A stretch of DNA of 12,476 nucleotides, taken from an uncultured bacterium. GTDB taxonomy: Bacteria > Bacteroidota > Bacteroidia > Chitinophagales > CAIODY01. The notes beneath the pieces are model-generated. The model saw only the letters and a program-made list of their open reading frames with translations. It was not told the DNA's origin and did no database searches. The DNA is taken from assembly GCA_903871715.1 (NCBI GenBank), contig CAIQHW010000211.1, forward strand, positions 1 through 12,476, written 5' to 3'. Below, piece by piece: positions 7,951-12,476 of this stretch. The translations under genes and the position numbers were made by a program. Numbering within the stretch: the stretch's first letter is position 1; every line of letters begins with the position of its first letter.

Positions 7951-7978
7951 TTTTTACTATAAACTAAAAACAAACAAC

Positions 7979-8572
7979 ATGACACAAGAAACAAAATGGT
8001 CGATAGACCAAGCTCACAGCGATATTGAATTTAAAGTGCGCCACTTAATGATAGCGCATGTGAAAGGTAAATTCAAAACTTTTGACGCTAGCATTTATAC
8101 GGTTGGCAATGATTTTTTAACAGCCGATATTGATTTATGGATTGATGCGGCATCTATTTCAACTGGTGATGAACAAAGAGATACGCATTTAAAAAGTGAA
8201 GACTTTTTTGATGTGCGCAATCATAAGCAAATCACTTTTACTGCTAACACCATTGGCAAAATGTTGCCCGAAGATAATCATGAATTATGGGGCGATTTAA
8301 CGATGAAAGGTATCACTAAAAACATCAAACTCAATATTCAATTTGGAGGCATTGCTAAAGATTATCAAGGAATTGAAAAAGCTGGATTCACTGTTACAGG
8401 CATGATTAAAAGAAGTGATTGGGGTTTGGTTTGGAATGCTGCCACTGAAACTGGTGGCGTGATGGTAAGTGATGAAATTTATATCACTTGCGAAATAGAA
8501 CTGGTTAATAAAGGGCTACGAGATGATACTATGGAATTAAAAAATGCAGATAAAAAAACATTTGCTTTATAA
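7979..8572 (+). CDS. YceI-family (lipocalin-fold isoprenoid/lipid-binding) protein
   Basis: The 197-residue protein matches the YceI fold, an extended beta-barrel that binds polyisoprenoids or amphiphiles. It begins WSIDQAHSDIEFKVRHLMIAH, followed by ASI-TGDEQRDTHLKSEDFFD, the F-T-A/TG-I-LT-G core, GDLTMKGITKNI, and the terminal DWGLVWNAATETGGVMVSDEI segment. E. coli YceI is periplasmic, but no signal peptide is present here, so this copy is probably cytoplasmic. Such leaderless YceI proteins are common in Bacteroidota. The last ~20 residues are a polar tail past the usual end of the domain. The ligand is unknown. It follows dps by 28 bp, and the next gene starts 16 bp after its stop. Confidence 0.92.
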   Translation: MTQETKWSIDQAHSDIEFKVRHLMIAHVKGKFKTFDASIYTVGNDFLTADIDLWIDAASISTGDEQRDTHLKSEDFFDVRNHKQITFTANTIGKMLPEDNHELWGDLTMKGITKNIKLNIQFGGIAKDYQGIEKAGFTVTGMIKRSDWGLVWNAATETGGVMVSDEIYITCEIELVNKGLRDDTMELKNADKKTFAL

Positions 8573-8574
8573 AC

Positions 8575-8581
8575 AGAAGGA
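8575..8581 (+). promoter_or_regulatory. Strong Shine-Dalgarno site (AGAAGGA)
   Basis: AGAAGGA lies 7 bases before the ATG at 8589 and just after the YceI stop codon. Most genes in this window lack such a site, as is usual in Bacteroidota. It decides the start of the small hydrophilic protein at 8589 over the in-frame ATG at 8544 inside the YceI gene. Confidence 0.6.
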
Positions 8582-8588
8582 CTTTATC

Positions 8589-8849
8589 ATGAAAAACAAA
8601 AACAGAAAACACATTGCTTTGAAACCTACCACCAACAATGCTGATAAAACCAGCTTGGATAATGATGCTGATAAAACTGGAACAGATACCAACTCGGATT
8701 TATCGCAACGAAATAGCACAGATAAATCGAAACAAGAAAGCAAATTTGATAAACCAGCCAGTGAGCCAAACCCTGATACAACGGGCATTGACGTGCATTC
8801 AGACAAAACAAAAATTGAAAATAATTCATCAACATCTAACACCAAATAA
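8589..8849 (+). CDS. Small hydrophilic, probably disordered protein with DKT repeats
   Basis: I do not recognise a family for this 86-residue protein. It contains almost only Asp, Lys, Thr, Ser, Asn, Glu and Pro, with one Phe and no Trp, Tyr or Cys, so it is predicted to be intrinsically disordered. Short D-K-T/S/P units recur at residues 19-21, 28-30, 45-47, 54-56 and 72-74. The first two sit in 13-bp perfect DNA repeats (8638-8650 and 8665-8677), 27 bp apart. The start is set by the AGAAGGA site. Its TAA stop overlaps the ATG of the next gene (TAATG), so the two are translationally coupled. A hydrophilin or LEA-like protective role is plausible from composition and context, but not shown. 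Confidence 0.7.
   Translation: MKNKNRKHIALKPTTNNADKTSLDNDADKTGTDTNSDLSQRNSTDKSKQESKFDKPASEPNPDTTGIDVHSDKTKIENNSSTSNTK
8638..8677 (+). repeat. 13-bp direct repeat inside small disordered gene
   Basis: The same 13 bases (8638-8650 and 8665-8677), beginning atgctgataaaac, recur with a 27-bp period in the same frame. They encode two copies of A-D-K-T. This points to expansion of the gene by short in-frame duplication. Confidence 0.6.
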
Positions 8850-9001
8850 TGGGAAACATACTTTATGCATTGGCAGTGATTTTAGTGATTGGTTGGGCAA
8901 TTGGCTTTATTGGATATAATGTGGGCGGCTTAATTCACATTCTTTTGGTGATAGCATTAATTGCAGTGGTGTTACGAATTATTCAAGGGCAAAAACTTTG
9001 A
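8849..9001 (+). CDS. Lmo0937-family small membrane protein
   Basis: This 50-residue protein starts MGNILYALAVILVIGWAIG and has two hydrophobic helices (about 4-22 and 27-45) joined by a Gly/Asn turn (GYNVGG), then a short basic end (RIIQGQKL). The IL..AVIL...W..G......GG.IH.LLVIA pattern matches the Lmo0937-type family. These tiny proteins of unknown function sit in the inner membrane and are often found near stress genes. The ATG overlaps the upstream stop codon in TAATG, arguing for translational coupling and against the gene being spurious. Confidence 0.8.
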   Translation: MGNILYALAVILVIGWAIGFIGYNVGGLIHILLVIALIAVVLRIIQGQKL

Positions 9002-9002
9002 T

Positions 9003-9030
9003 GAGTGATGAATTTTGAGTGTTGAGTTTT
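9003..9030 (+). repeat. Degenerate 14-bp tandem repeat
   Basis: GAGTGATGAATTTT (9003-9016) is followed directly by GAGTGTTGAGTTTT (9017-9030), with two mismatches. It lies in the 75-bp gap between the Lmo0937-type gene and the next small gene. Its composition (G/T/A only) is unlike the surrounding DNA. Confidence 0.55.
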
Positions 9031-9076
9031 TAGTTACATCAACTTCTGATATCTTTTAAACAAAAACAAAATAATC

Positions 9077-9388
9077 ATGAAAAAAACAATCGTGTTTTTA
9101 GTTACAGCCTGTGTGCTGATTACTTTTCAACCAAGCTATGTAAGGGCTTCAACGCCAAATACACCAATAGTTTTAACCGAAGCACAAAATGCTAAAGCAA
9201 AATCATTGTTGCTGCGGTTAGATGAAATTAGCCACATGGATAAATCTACATTAGATGCTTGTGATAAAAAAGAATTACGCATGGAAGTAAAATCAATTCA
9301 TCGCCAATTAAGAAGCATCAATGGTGGCATTTATTTATCGGGCGGTGCAGTGATTTTAATTGTAGTGTTGCTCATTATTTTGCTGTAA
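9077..9388 (+). CDS. Conserved small protein: signal peptide, helix, C-terminal TM
   Basis: The 103-residue product has a Sec signal peptide (about 1-25, ending VRA), a charged helical segment (about 33-80; LLRLDEISHMDKS..DKKELRMEVKSIHRQLR) and a C-terminal transmembrane helix (about 86-103, rich in Ile, Leu and Val). The middle segment would face the periplasm and the C-terminus anchors in the inner membrane. I recall similar Bacteroidota hypothetical proteins with the D-K-x-x-L-x-x-x-x-K-K-E-L-R pattern, but know no function. One Cys (about residue 62) lies in the periplasmic part. It sits between the Lmo0937-type and YtxH genes, supporting an envelope-stress role. Confidence 0.75.
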   Translation: MKKTIVFLVTACVLITFQPSYVRASTPNTPIVLTEAQNAKAKSLLLRLDEISHMDKSTLDACDKKELRMEVKSIHRQLRSINGGIYLSGGAVILIVVLLIILL

Positions 9389-9404
9389 GTAGTTTAAAAA
9401 AAAC

Positions 9405-9432
9405 AGTCGAAAGTCGTCAGTCATAAGTTATT
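9405..9432 (+). repeat. Period-7 AGTC repeat
   Basis: AGTCGAA, AGTCGTC, AGTCATA and AGTTATT follow one another in exact 7-base steps. The third unit forms part of the left arm of the inverted repeat at 9419-9503. AGTC-type strings are, from memory, common in Bacteroidota intergenic DNA. Confidence 0.5.
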
Positions 9433-9503
9433 AATCAATACAACAGTAGAGTAAATAACAAGGCTTGTATTTGCTTAATACTAACCACTTACAACTTATG
9501 ACT
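9419..9503. repeat. 85-bp nested inverted repeat (possible MITE-like or structured element)
   Basis: The outer arms AGTCATAAGTT (9419-9429) and AACTTATGACT (9493-9503) are perfect 11-bp inverses. Inside them TATTAA (9429-9434) pairs with TTAATA (9475-9480), and AATACAA (9437-9443) with TTGTATT (9465-9471), in nested order. The whole can fold as one interrupted hairpin. It fills the 154-bp gap before the YtxH gene. No reading frame or target-site duplication is seen. Confidence 0.55.
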
Positions 9504-9542
9504 AATTCATAACCAAGTAAACAATTTAAACAATCAATAATC

Positions 9543-9818
9543 ATGGAACAAAGAACAAACAATGCTGGGCAATTGCTTGGCGCATTAGTATTAGGAGCTG
9601 CTGTGGGCGGCATGTTGGGCATTTTATTTGCACCAGCAAAAGGAAGCGAAACTCGTAAAAAATTATCGAATAAAAAAGATGATTTAACGAACGAAATGAA
9701 AGAAAAATTCAACAATTTTTTAGATGAAATTAAGTTGGAGGCAGAATCTTTAACCGATAGAGCTTCGGCTATGATGCAAGATGGCACGGCTAAATTAGAG
9801 CATGCAAAAATGAAGTAG
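9543..9818 (+). CDS. YtxH-domain membrane/stress protein
   Basis: In the 91 residues, a Gly/Ala-rich transmembrane segment (about 10-30, LLGALVLGAAVGGMLGILFAP) is followed by the family hallmark FAPAKGSETRKKL and an amphipathic charged helix that extends into the cytoplasm. YtxH proteins are small general-stress or stationary-phase membrane proteins of unknown mechanism. They resemble the enterobacterial ElaB/YqjD tail-anchored ribosome-associated family in plan, though membrane topology is reversed. The gene is flanked by intergenic inverted repeats on both sides and is followed by a DUF1469 gene, as YqjD is by YqjE. Confidence 0.9.
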   Translation: MEQRTNNAGQLLGALVLGAAVGGMLGILFAPAKGSETRKKLSNKKDDLTNEMKEKFNNFLDEIKLEAESLTDRASAMMQDGTAKLEHAKMK

Positions 9819-9862
9819 TAGTTGATACCAATTTTGCAGCAATTATTATCTTTTTACAAAAA

Positions 9863-9916
9863 ATAACAACACTTTACATAGCACATAGCTTAGCTTTGGC
9901 TATGTAGCGTTGTTAT
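9863..9916. repeat. Nested hairpin in the gap between YtxH and DUF1469 genes
   Basis: ATAACAAC (9863-9870) pairs with GTTGTTAT (9909-9916). Inside it ACATAGC occurs twice in tandem (9876-9882 and 9883-9889), and either copy can pair with GCTATGT (9899-9905). Read on the minus strand the hairpin is followed by a run of six T; on the plus strand no T tract follows. It could be a leader structure of the DUF1469 gene or a minus-strand terminator. Confidence 0.5.
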
Positions 9917-9943
9917 ATATATGAAACAACTACACTATTAATA

Positions 9944-10282
9944 ATGAACACCACCGAAAACATCGTAGAACCGCTATTTGCTAAAATAGAAGCTTTGGGT
10001 AAAACCAGCTGCGAATTAATTAAACTAAAAGCTGTAAACAAAACTGCTGCCATAGCTGCGCAAGCTATGGCTTCGGCAATGTTGATACATGTATTGGTGA
10101 TAGCCATGCTATTGTTAGATGTGGCTTTTGCGCTTTGGCTGGGCGACTGGTTAGGAAAAGCCTATGAAGGCTTTTTTGTGATGGCTGGTGCTAATGCCAT
10201 GGCTGCATTGCTAATGTATTGGCTGCATCCTATTACTAAGCGATGCATAAATAGTTGGATAATTAAACAAGCTTTGAAATAA
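9944..10282 (+). CDS. DUF1469 (phage holin III-like/YqjE) membrane protein
   Basis: The 112-residue protein has an N-terminal amphipathic helix (about 1-30), two long hydrophobic segments (about 36-70 and 74-95) separated by a short WLGDWLGKAYEG loop, and a basic C-terminus (ITKRCINSWIIKQ). This is the plan of the DUF1469/YqjE family, often labelled 'phage holin family' because of a distant resemblance. No phage genes are nearby, so the holin label should not be read as function. It lies downstream of the YtxH gene and only 6 bp before the next gene, so the latter two are co-transcribed. It uses the Ile codon ATA much more often than genes to its left. Confidence 0.8.
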   Translation: MNTTENIVEPLFAKIEALGKTSCELIKLKAVNKTAAIAAQAMASAMLIHVLVIAMLLLDVAFALWLGDWLGKAYEGFFVMAGANAMAALLMYWLHPITKRCINSWIIKQALK

Positions 10283-10288
10283 ACCACT

Positions 10289-10687
10289 ATGCAAAACATC
10301 ACTACCATTGCCCATTTACAAGCGGCTATTGCCGAAGCAGAAACAGCGCAAACAAAAGCTATACATGCTTTGAAAGAAGAAGCCATAGCGGCTTATGAAA
10401 GTATGCAACCACTGCAAGTTTTAAAAACAACGCTAAAAAATGCAGCTACTTTGCCCAACTTGAAAGATAATTTAATCAACGCTTCAATGGGATTGGTGGC
10501 AGGTTATTTTTCAAAAGAGGTATTGATTGGCGATTCAAAAAACCCTATTAGAAAAGTATTGGGTGCTTTTTTAGAATTTGGGGTGGCTAATGTTGTATCT
10601 AAAAACACAGCAACCATAAAATCGTTTGCTGAAAATATATGGCACCAGTTAATGGCTAAAAAAGAGGCGCAAGAAGAAAATTATTAA
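10289..10687 (+). CDS. Unknown helical protein linked to YtxH/DUF1469 genes
   Basis: I know no named family for this 132-residue protein. An N-terminal Ala/Glu-rich helix (about 7-45) precedes PLQVLKTTLKNAATLPNLKDN, a moderately hydrophobic Gly-containing stretch (about 66-80, NASMGLVAGYFSKEVL), then SKNPIRKVLGAFLEFGVANVVSKN, which may be membrane-associated, and a charged tail. Similar proteins follow YtxH and DUF1469 genes in Bacteroidota as far as I recall, in the place of enterobacterial yqjK. The 6-bp spacing from the DUF1469 gene supports a shared role. Confidence 0.75.
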   Translation: MQNITTIAHLQAAIAEAETAQTKAIHALKEEAIAAYESMQPLQVLKTTLKNAATLPNLKDNLINASMGLVAGYFSKEVLIGDSKNPIRKVLGAFLEFGVANVVSKNTATIKSFAENIWHQLMAKKEAQEENY

Positions 10688-10717
10688 TTATTTAGGATTA
10701 GTTAAGCATAGAAAAAG

Positions 10718-11053
10718 ATGATAAAGATGCTGATTAGCTTTCGCAGCCGTACCGAACGAGTAGCCAACACTTGGCGTATTGATAACTTTAAGAAAAATAG
10801 TACTGATAATACCAGCTTGATGAGTGGCTATACCGAAACATATACAAAGGATGGCAACTATAGCTATCAATGGGGCATTATTACAGGCACAGGCACTTGG
10901 GGCTTTGCTAACCACGATGCTAATATCAATTTAGTAGGTGTTAGCAATCAAATATCGCACACTTTAATTATTTTAAAGCTCGAAGAAAAGCAATTTTGGT
11001 ACTACTACATGGATGGCTCGGATAGATACGAGTATCACTTAGTGCAAAACTAA
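10718..11053 (+). CDS. Lipocalin-like domain protein lacking a signal peptide
   Basis: The 111 residues resemble the small lipocalin-like domain of Bacteroidota lipoproteins: SRTERVANTWRIDNFKKN, then TSLMSGYTETYTKDGNYSY, GTWGFAN, LIILKLEEKQFWYYYMDG and a C-terminal YEYHLVQ. These alternate in beta-strand fashion. Family members usually start with a lipoprotein signal ending in Cys. Here only MIKMLISFR precedes the domain, and the 30 bp up to the previous stop codon contain no such signal in any frame. The protein may be cytoplasmic, or the gene may have lost its 5' end. The function is unknown and the family assignment is from pattern alone. Confidence 0.6.
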   Translation: MIKMLISFRSRTERVANTWRIDNFKKNSTDNTSLMSGYTETYTKDGNYSYQWGIITGTGTWGFANHDANINLVGVSNQISHTLIILKLEEKQFWYYYMDGSDRYEYHLVQN

Positions 11054-11087
11054 ATTATCCACAAAGTTAGGTATAATAACTATCCCT

Positions 11088-11183
11088 ATGAACCTTAATA
11101 GAATGTTAATTGTTGTATTTTTATTTGCGCTCATTACCATAACCATGGTTATTGCAAAAGTAGATGCAGCTTATCATCAGTAA
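11088..11183 (+). CDS. Putative 31-residue single-TM peptide
   Basis: ATG at 11088 to TAA at 11181-11183 encodes a polar/basic N-terminus (MNLNR), one hydrophobic helix (about 6-23, MLIVVFLFALITITMVIA) and a polar tail ending in HQ. That is a credible membrane microprotein. A TATAAT-like string (11072-11077) lies just upstream. There is no clear Shine-Dalgarno site, as with most genes here. It fits between neighbours without overlap. No family is recognised, and chance cannot be excluded. Confidence 0.4.
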   Translation: MNLNRMLIVVFLFALITITMVIAKVDAAYHQ

Positions 11184-11204
11184 TCATATAAAAATAAAAT
11201 CGGA

Positions 11205-12002
11205 ATGAAACTAATTATTAACGAAGTAGAAATAGATTATACCGATAGTGGCACAGGTGCTGTGCCCATTATATTGGTGCATGGTTTTCCATTTAACCAA
11301 ACGATGTGGAAGGCACAAGTAGCTGCATTAAGCAAACCATATCGGGTAATTACCTACGATATTCGAGGCTATGGCAACTCAACTTTTGGCGAAAACCAAC
11401 ACAGTATGCAGCTTTACGCCAACGATTTAATACTGTTGATGGATAAATTAGCTATCGAACAAGCCATTGTGATTGGATTGTCTATGGGTGGCTATATCAT
11501 TTTAAATGCTGCTACACGATTTCCCAATCGGTTTATGGCTTTGATATTGGCTGATACCCAATGTATAGCCGATAGTGCCGACACCAAAGCCAATAGATAT
11601 AAAGCGATGACACAAATAGAAACAGGTGGCTTATTTGATTATGCTACCAATTCTATTCCAAAGCTATTATCGGCTACTACCATAGAACAGCAACCACTTA
11701 TAGTTGCTCAAGTAAAAGACCTGATATTATCTACATCGCCCACCACCATAGTGGCTGGTTTAAATGCATTAGCCAACAGGTTAGATACTTGTTTAGCCTT
11801 AAACGTGCTGCTTATGCCCGTGCTCATATTGTGTGGCAAAGAAGATACGATAACACCTATGGAGCAAGCCGAATATTTACATAGCCATCTGCTTAGCTCG
11901 GCAATGCTCCCTATAGATGCAGCAGCGCATCTATCCAATATAGAGCAACCTGTGGTGTTTAATCAATTAATTAGTGAGTTTATTGCAGGCGTTTTAGAAT
12001 AA
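11205..12002 (+). CDS. Alpha/beta hydrolase (PcaD/RutD-like)
   Basis: This 265-residue cytoplasmic hydrolase has the complete triad: nucleophile Ser93 in GLSMGG, Asp214 in CGKEDTITP, and His242 in IDAAAHLSNIEQP. The oxyanion HGFPF (26-30) and DIRGYGNS (52-59) motifs are present. The overall layout matches 3-oxoadipate enol-lactonase-like esterases, but this family is promiscuous and no aromatic-degradation genes are nearby, so the substrate is not assigned. A modest cap covers about residues 125-190. The start gives the normal N-terminal strand (MKLIINEVEIDYTDSG). It is convergent with the DoxX gene, 32 bp away. Isoleucine is encoded mainly by ATA, unlike genes on the left of the window. Confidence 0.92.
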   Translation: MKLIINEVEIDYTDSGTGAVPIILVHGFPFNQTMWKAQVAALSKPYRVITYDIRGYGNSTFGENQHSMQLYANDLILLMDKLAIEQAIVIGLSMGGYIILNAATRFPNRFMALILADTQCIADSADTKANRYKAMTQIETGGLFDYATNSIPKLLSATTIEQQPLIVAQVKDLILSTSPTTIVAGLNALANRLDTCLALNVLLMPVLILCGKEDTITPMEQAEYLHSHLLSSAMLPIDAAAHLSNIEQPVVFNQLISEFIAGVLE

Positions 12003-12020
12003 GCCATAGTGGCTAATGAT

Positions 12021-12040
12021 GGATAATAGCAAGCTTATCC
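12021..12040. terminator. Weak hairpin between convergent genes
   Basis: GGATAA (12021-12026) pairs with TTATCC (12035-12040) over an 8-nt loop. It lies between the hydrolase stop and the DoxX stop. There is no T tract in either direction, so efficient termination is doubtful. Confidence 0.3.
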
Positions 12041-12475
12041 TTCGCCACCTACTTCAAACAAATCGCTGCGGTCGGTTCGTTTGTTTTGGAGTATAGCTGC
12101 ATCTAAAGTGATGGTAGCAGCAGGTGGAAATAGCAAATAATCGATGCTAAACTTGCCACTACCCATAAAAAACAAGGCAGAAAAAGCAGTTAAAAACATA
12201 AAAGCCGATTGCCCATCGCCCAATATATTACCATGGTGTATCATTACTAAAGCTACTTCCATAGTTATTATCAAAGGTATTACTACTATTCTAGTAGCCG
12301 CACCCAATATTAACAAAGCAGCACAACAAAATTCAACAAACGCTACCACACCCAATGTAATAGCAGGGCTGAAACCCAAAAAACTGATAAATGTAGCTTT
12401 ATGGGCAGCAAAATGCAACAATTTATCGGCACCACGAATTAACATCAATATCCCCATTACTATACGCAATACGGC
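12035..12475 (-). CDS. DoxX-family membrane protein (5' end beyond window)
   Basis: Read on the minus strand, the frame encodes four hydrophobic helices. Key parts are VMGILMLIRGADKLLHF near the start, FLGFSPAITLGVVAFVEFCCAALLILG, TRIVVIPLIITMEVALVMIHH and FMFLTAFSALFFMG. The G-(K/R)-x-x-KL-HF start and the paired helices match the DoxX/DoxD-like family, whose members sit in the inner membrane and are tied to quinone or thiol redox chemistry in some bacteria. The frame stays open to the window edge (A-V before a TTG codon at 12467-12469), so the true start probably lies outside; the TTG is a poor candidate. The C-terminus ends in a polar tail (DRSDLFEVGGEG). It is convergent with the hydrolase gene. 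Confidence 0.82.
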   Translation of the reverse strand, partial: AVLRIVMGILMLIRGADKLLHFAAHKATFISFLGFSPAITLGVVAFVEFCCAALLILGAATRIVVIPLIITMEVALVMIHHGNILGDGQSAFMFLTAFSALFFMGSGKFSIDYLLFPPAATITLDAAILQNKRTDRSDLFEVGGEG

Positions 12476-12476
12476 T

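Noticed and set aside
8544..8588. Upstream ATG for the small disordered protein
   Set aside because: It lies inside the YceI gene; the ATG at 8589 has a strong Shine-Dalgarno site at the right distance.
9405..9503. CRISPR array
   Set aside because: Units are 7 bp and degenerate, with no spacer-repeat pattern and no cas gene.
9431..9787. 118-residue minus-strand frame across the YtxH gene
   Set aside because: It is the antisense of a clear YtxH protein and of the inverted-repeat gap; no recognisable domain.
9944..10282. Prophage remnant suggested by the holin-like protein
   Set aside because: DUF1469 proteins are common non-phage membrane proteins, and no lysin, capsid, tail or integrase gene is in the window.
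11205..12002. Specific call of the hydrolase as 3-oxoadipate enol-lactonase
   Set aside because: The triad fits but no beta-ketoadipate pathway genes are nearby, so only the superfamily is supported.

Overview
The window reads as chromosomal DNA of a Bacteroidota bacterium, most likely near Chitinophagales/Sphingobacteriia. The DNA is AT-rich and start codons follow A-rich leaders with few Shine-Dalgarno sites. There is a promoter element of the TAnnTTTG type, PorT-like outer-membrane beta-barrel proteins, and a two-domain M16 protease of the kind common in this phylum. The lineage is inferred from protein style, not from a marker gene.

Layout. (1) 58-1392 (+): a Tat-exported alkaline-phosphatase-superfamily (DUF1501-like) protein, convergent with (2) 1435-2169 (-): shikimate dehydrogenase AroE. 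(3) 2277-5282 (+): a large secreted M16 zinc protease, divergent from aroE and closed by a strong intrinsic terminator at 5303-5341. (4) 5342-5529: a regulatory gap with short inverted repeats, a perfect 9-3-9 palindrome and a likely -7 promoter element. (5) 5530-10687 (+): eleven co-directional genes that look like an envelope and general-stress module. In order they are a coiled-coil lipoprotein, two tandem paralogous outer-membrane barrels, Dps, a YceI protein, a small disordered protein translationally coupled to a 50-residue Lmo0937-type membrane protein, a signal-peptide/TM small protein, a YtxH protein, a DUF1469 (holin-like/YqjE) membrane protein and an unknown helical protein. (6) 10718-12002 (+): a lipocalin-like protein without a signal peptide, a 31-residue membrane peptide and an alpha/beta hydrolase. 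(7) 12035 to the right edge (-): a DoxX-family membrane protein that is open at the window edge.

How it fits together. The central block combines DNA and iron protection (Dps), isoprenoid/lipid-binding proteins (YceI), envelope lipoprotein and barrel proteins, and several very small membrane proteins typical of stationary-phase or desiccation responses. The YtxH-DUF1469-helical trio resembles the enterobacterial yqjD-yqjE-yqjK arrangement. Most intergenic gaps are under 80 bp. The two larger ones, flanking the YtxH gene, each contain nested inverted repeats. I see no RNA genes, CRISPR array, transposase or prophage. The most interesting parts are the stress module with its upstream palindrome, the 85-bp nested palindrome at 9419-9503, and the coupled disordered/membrane small-protein pair.
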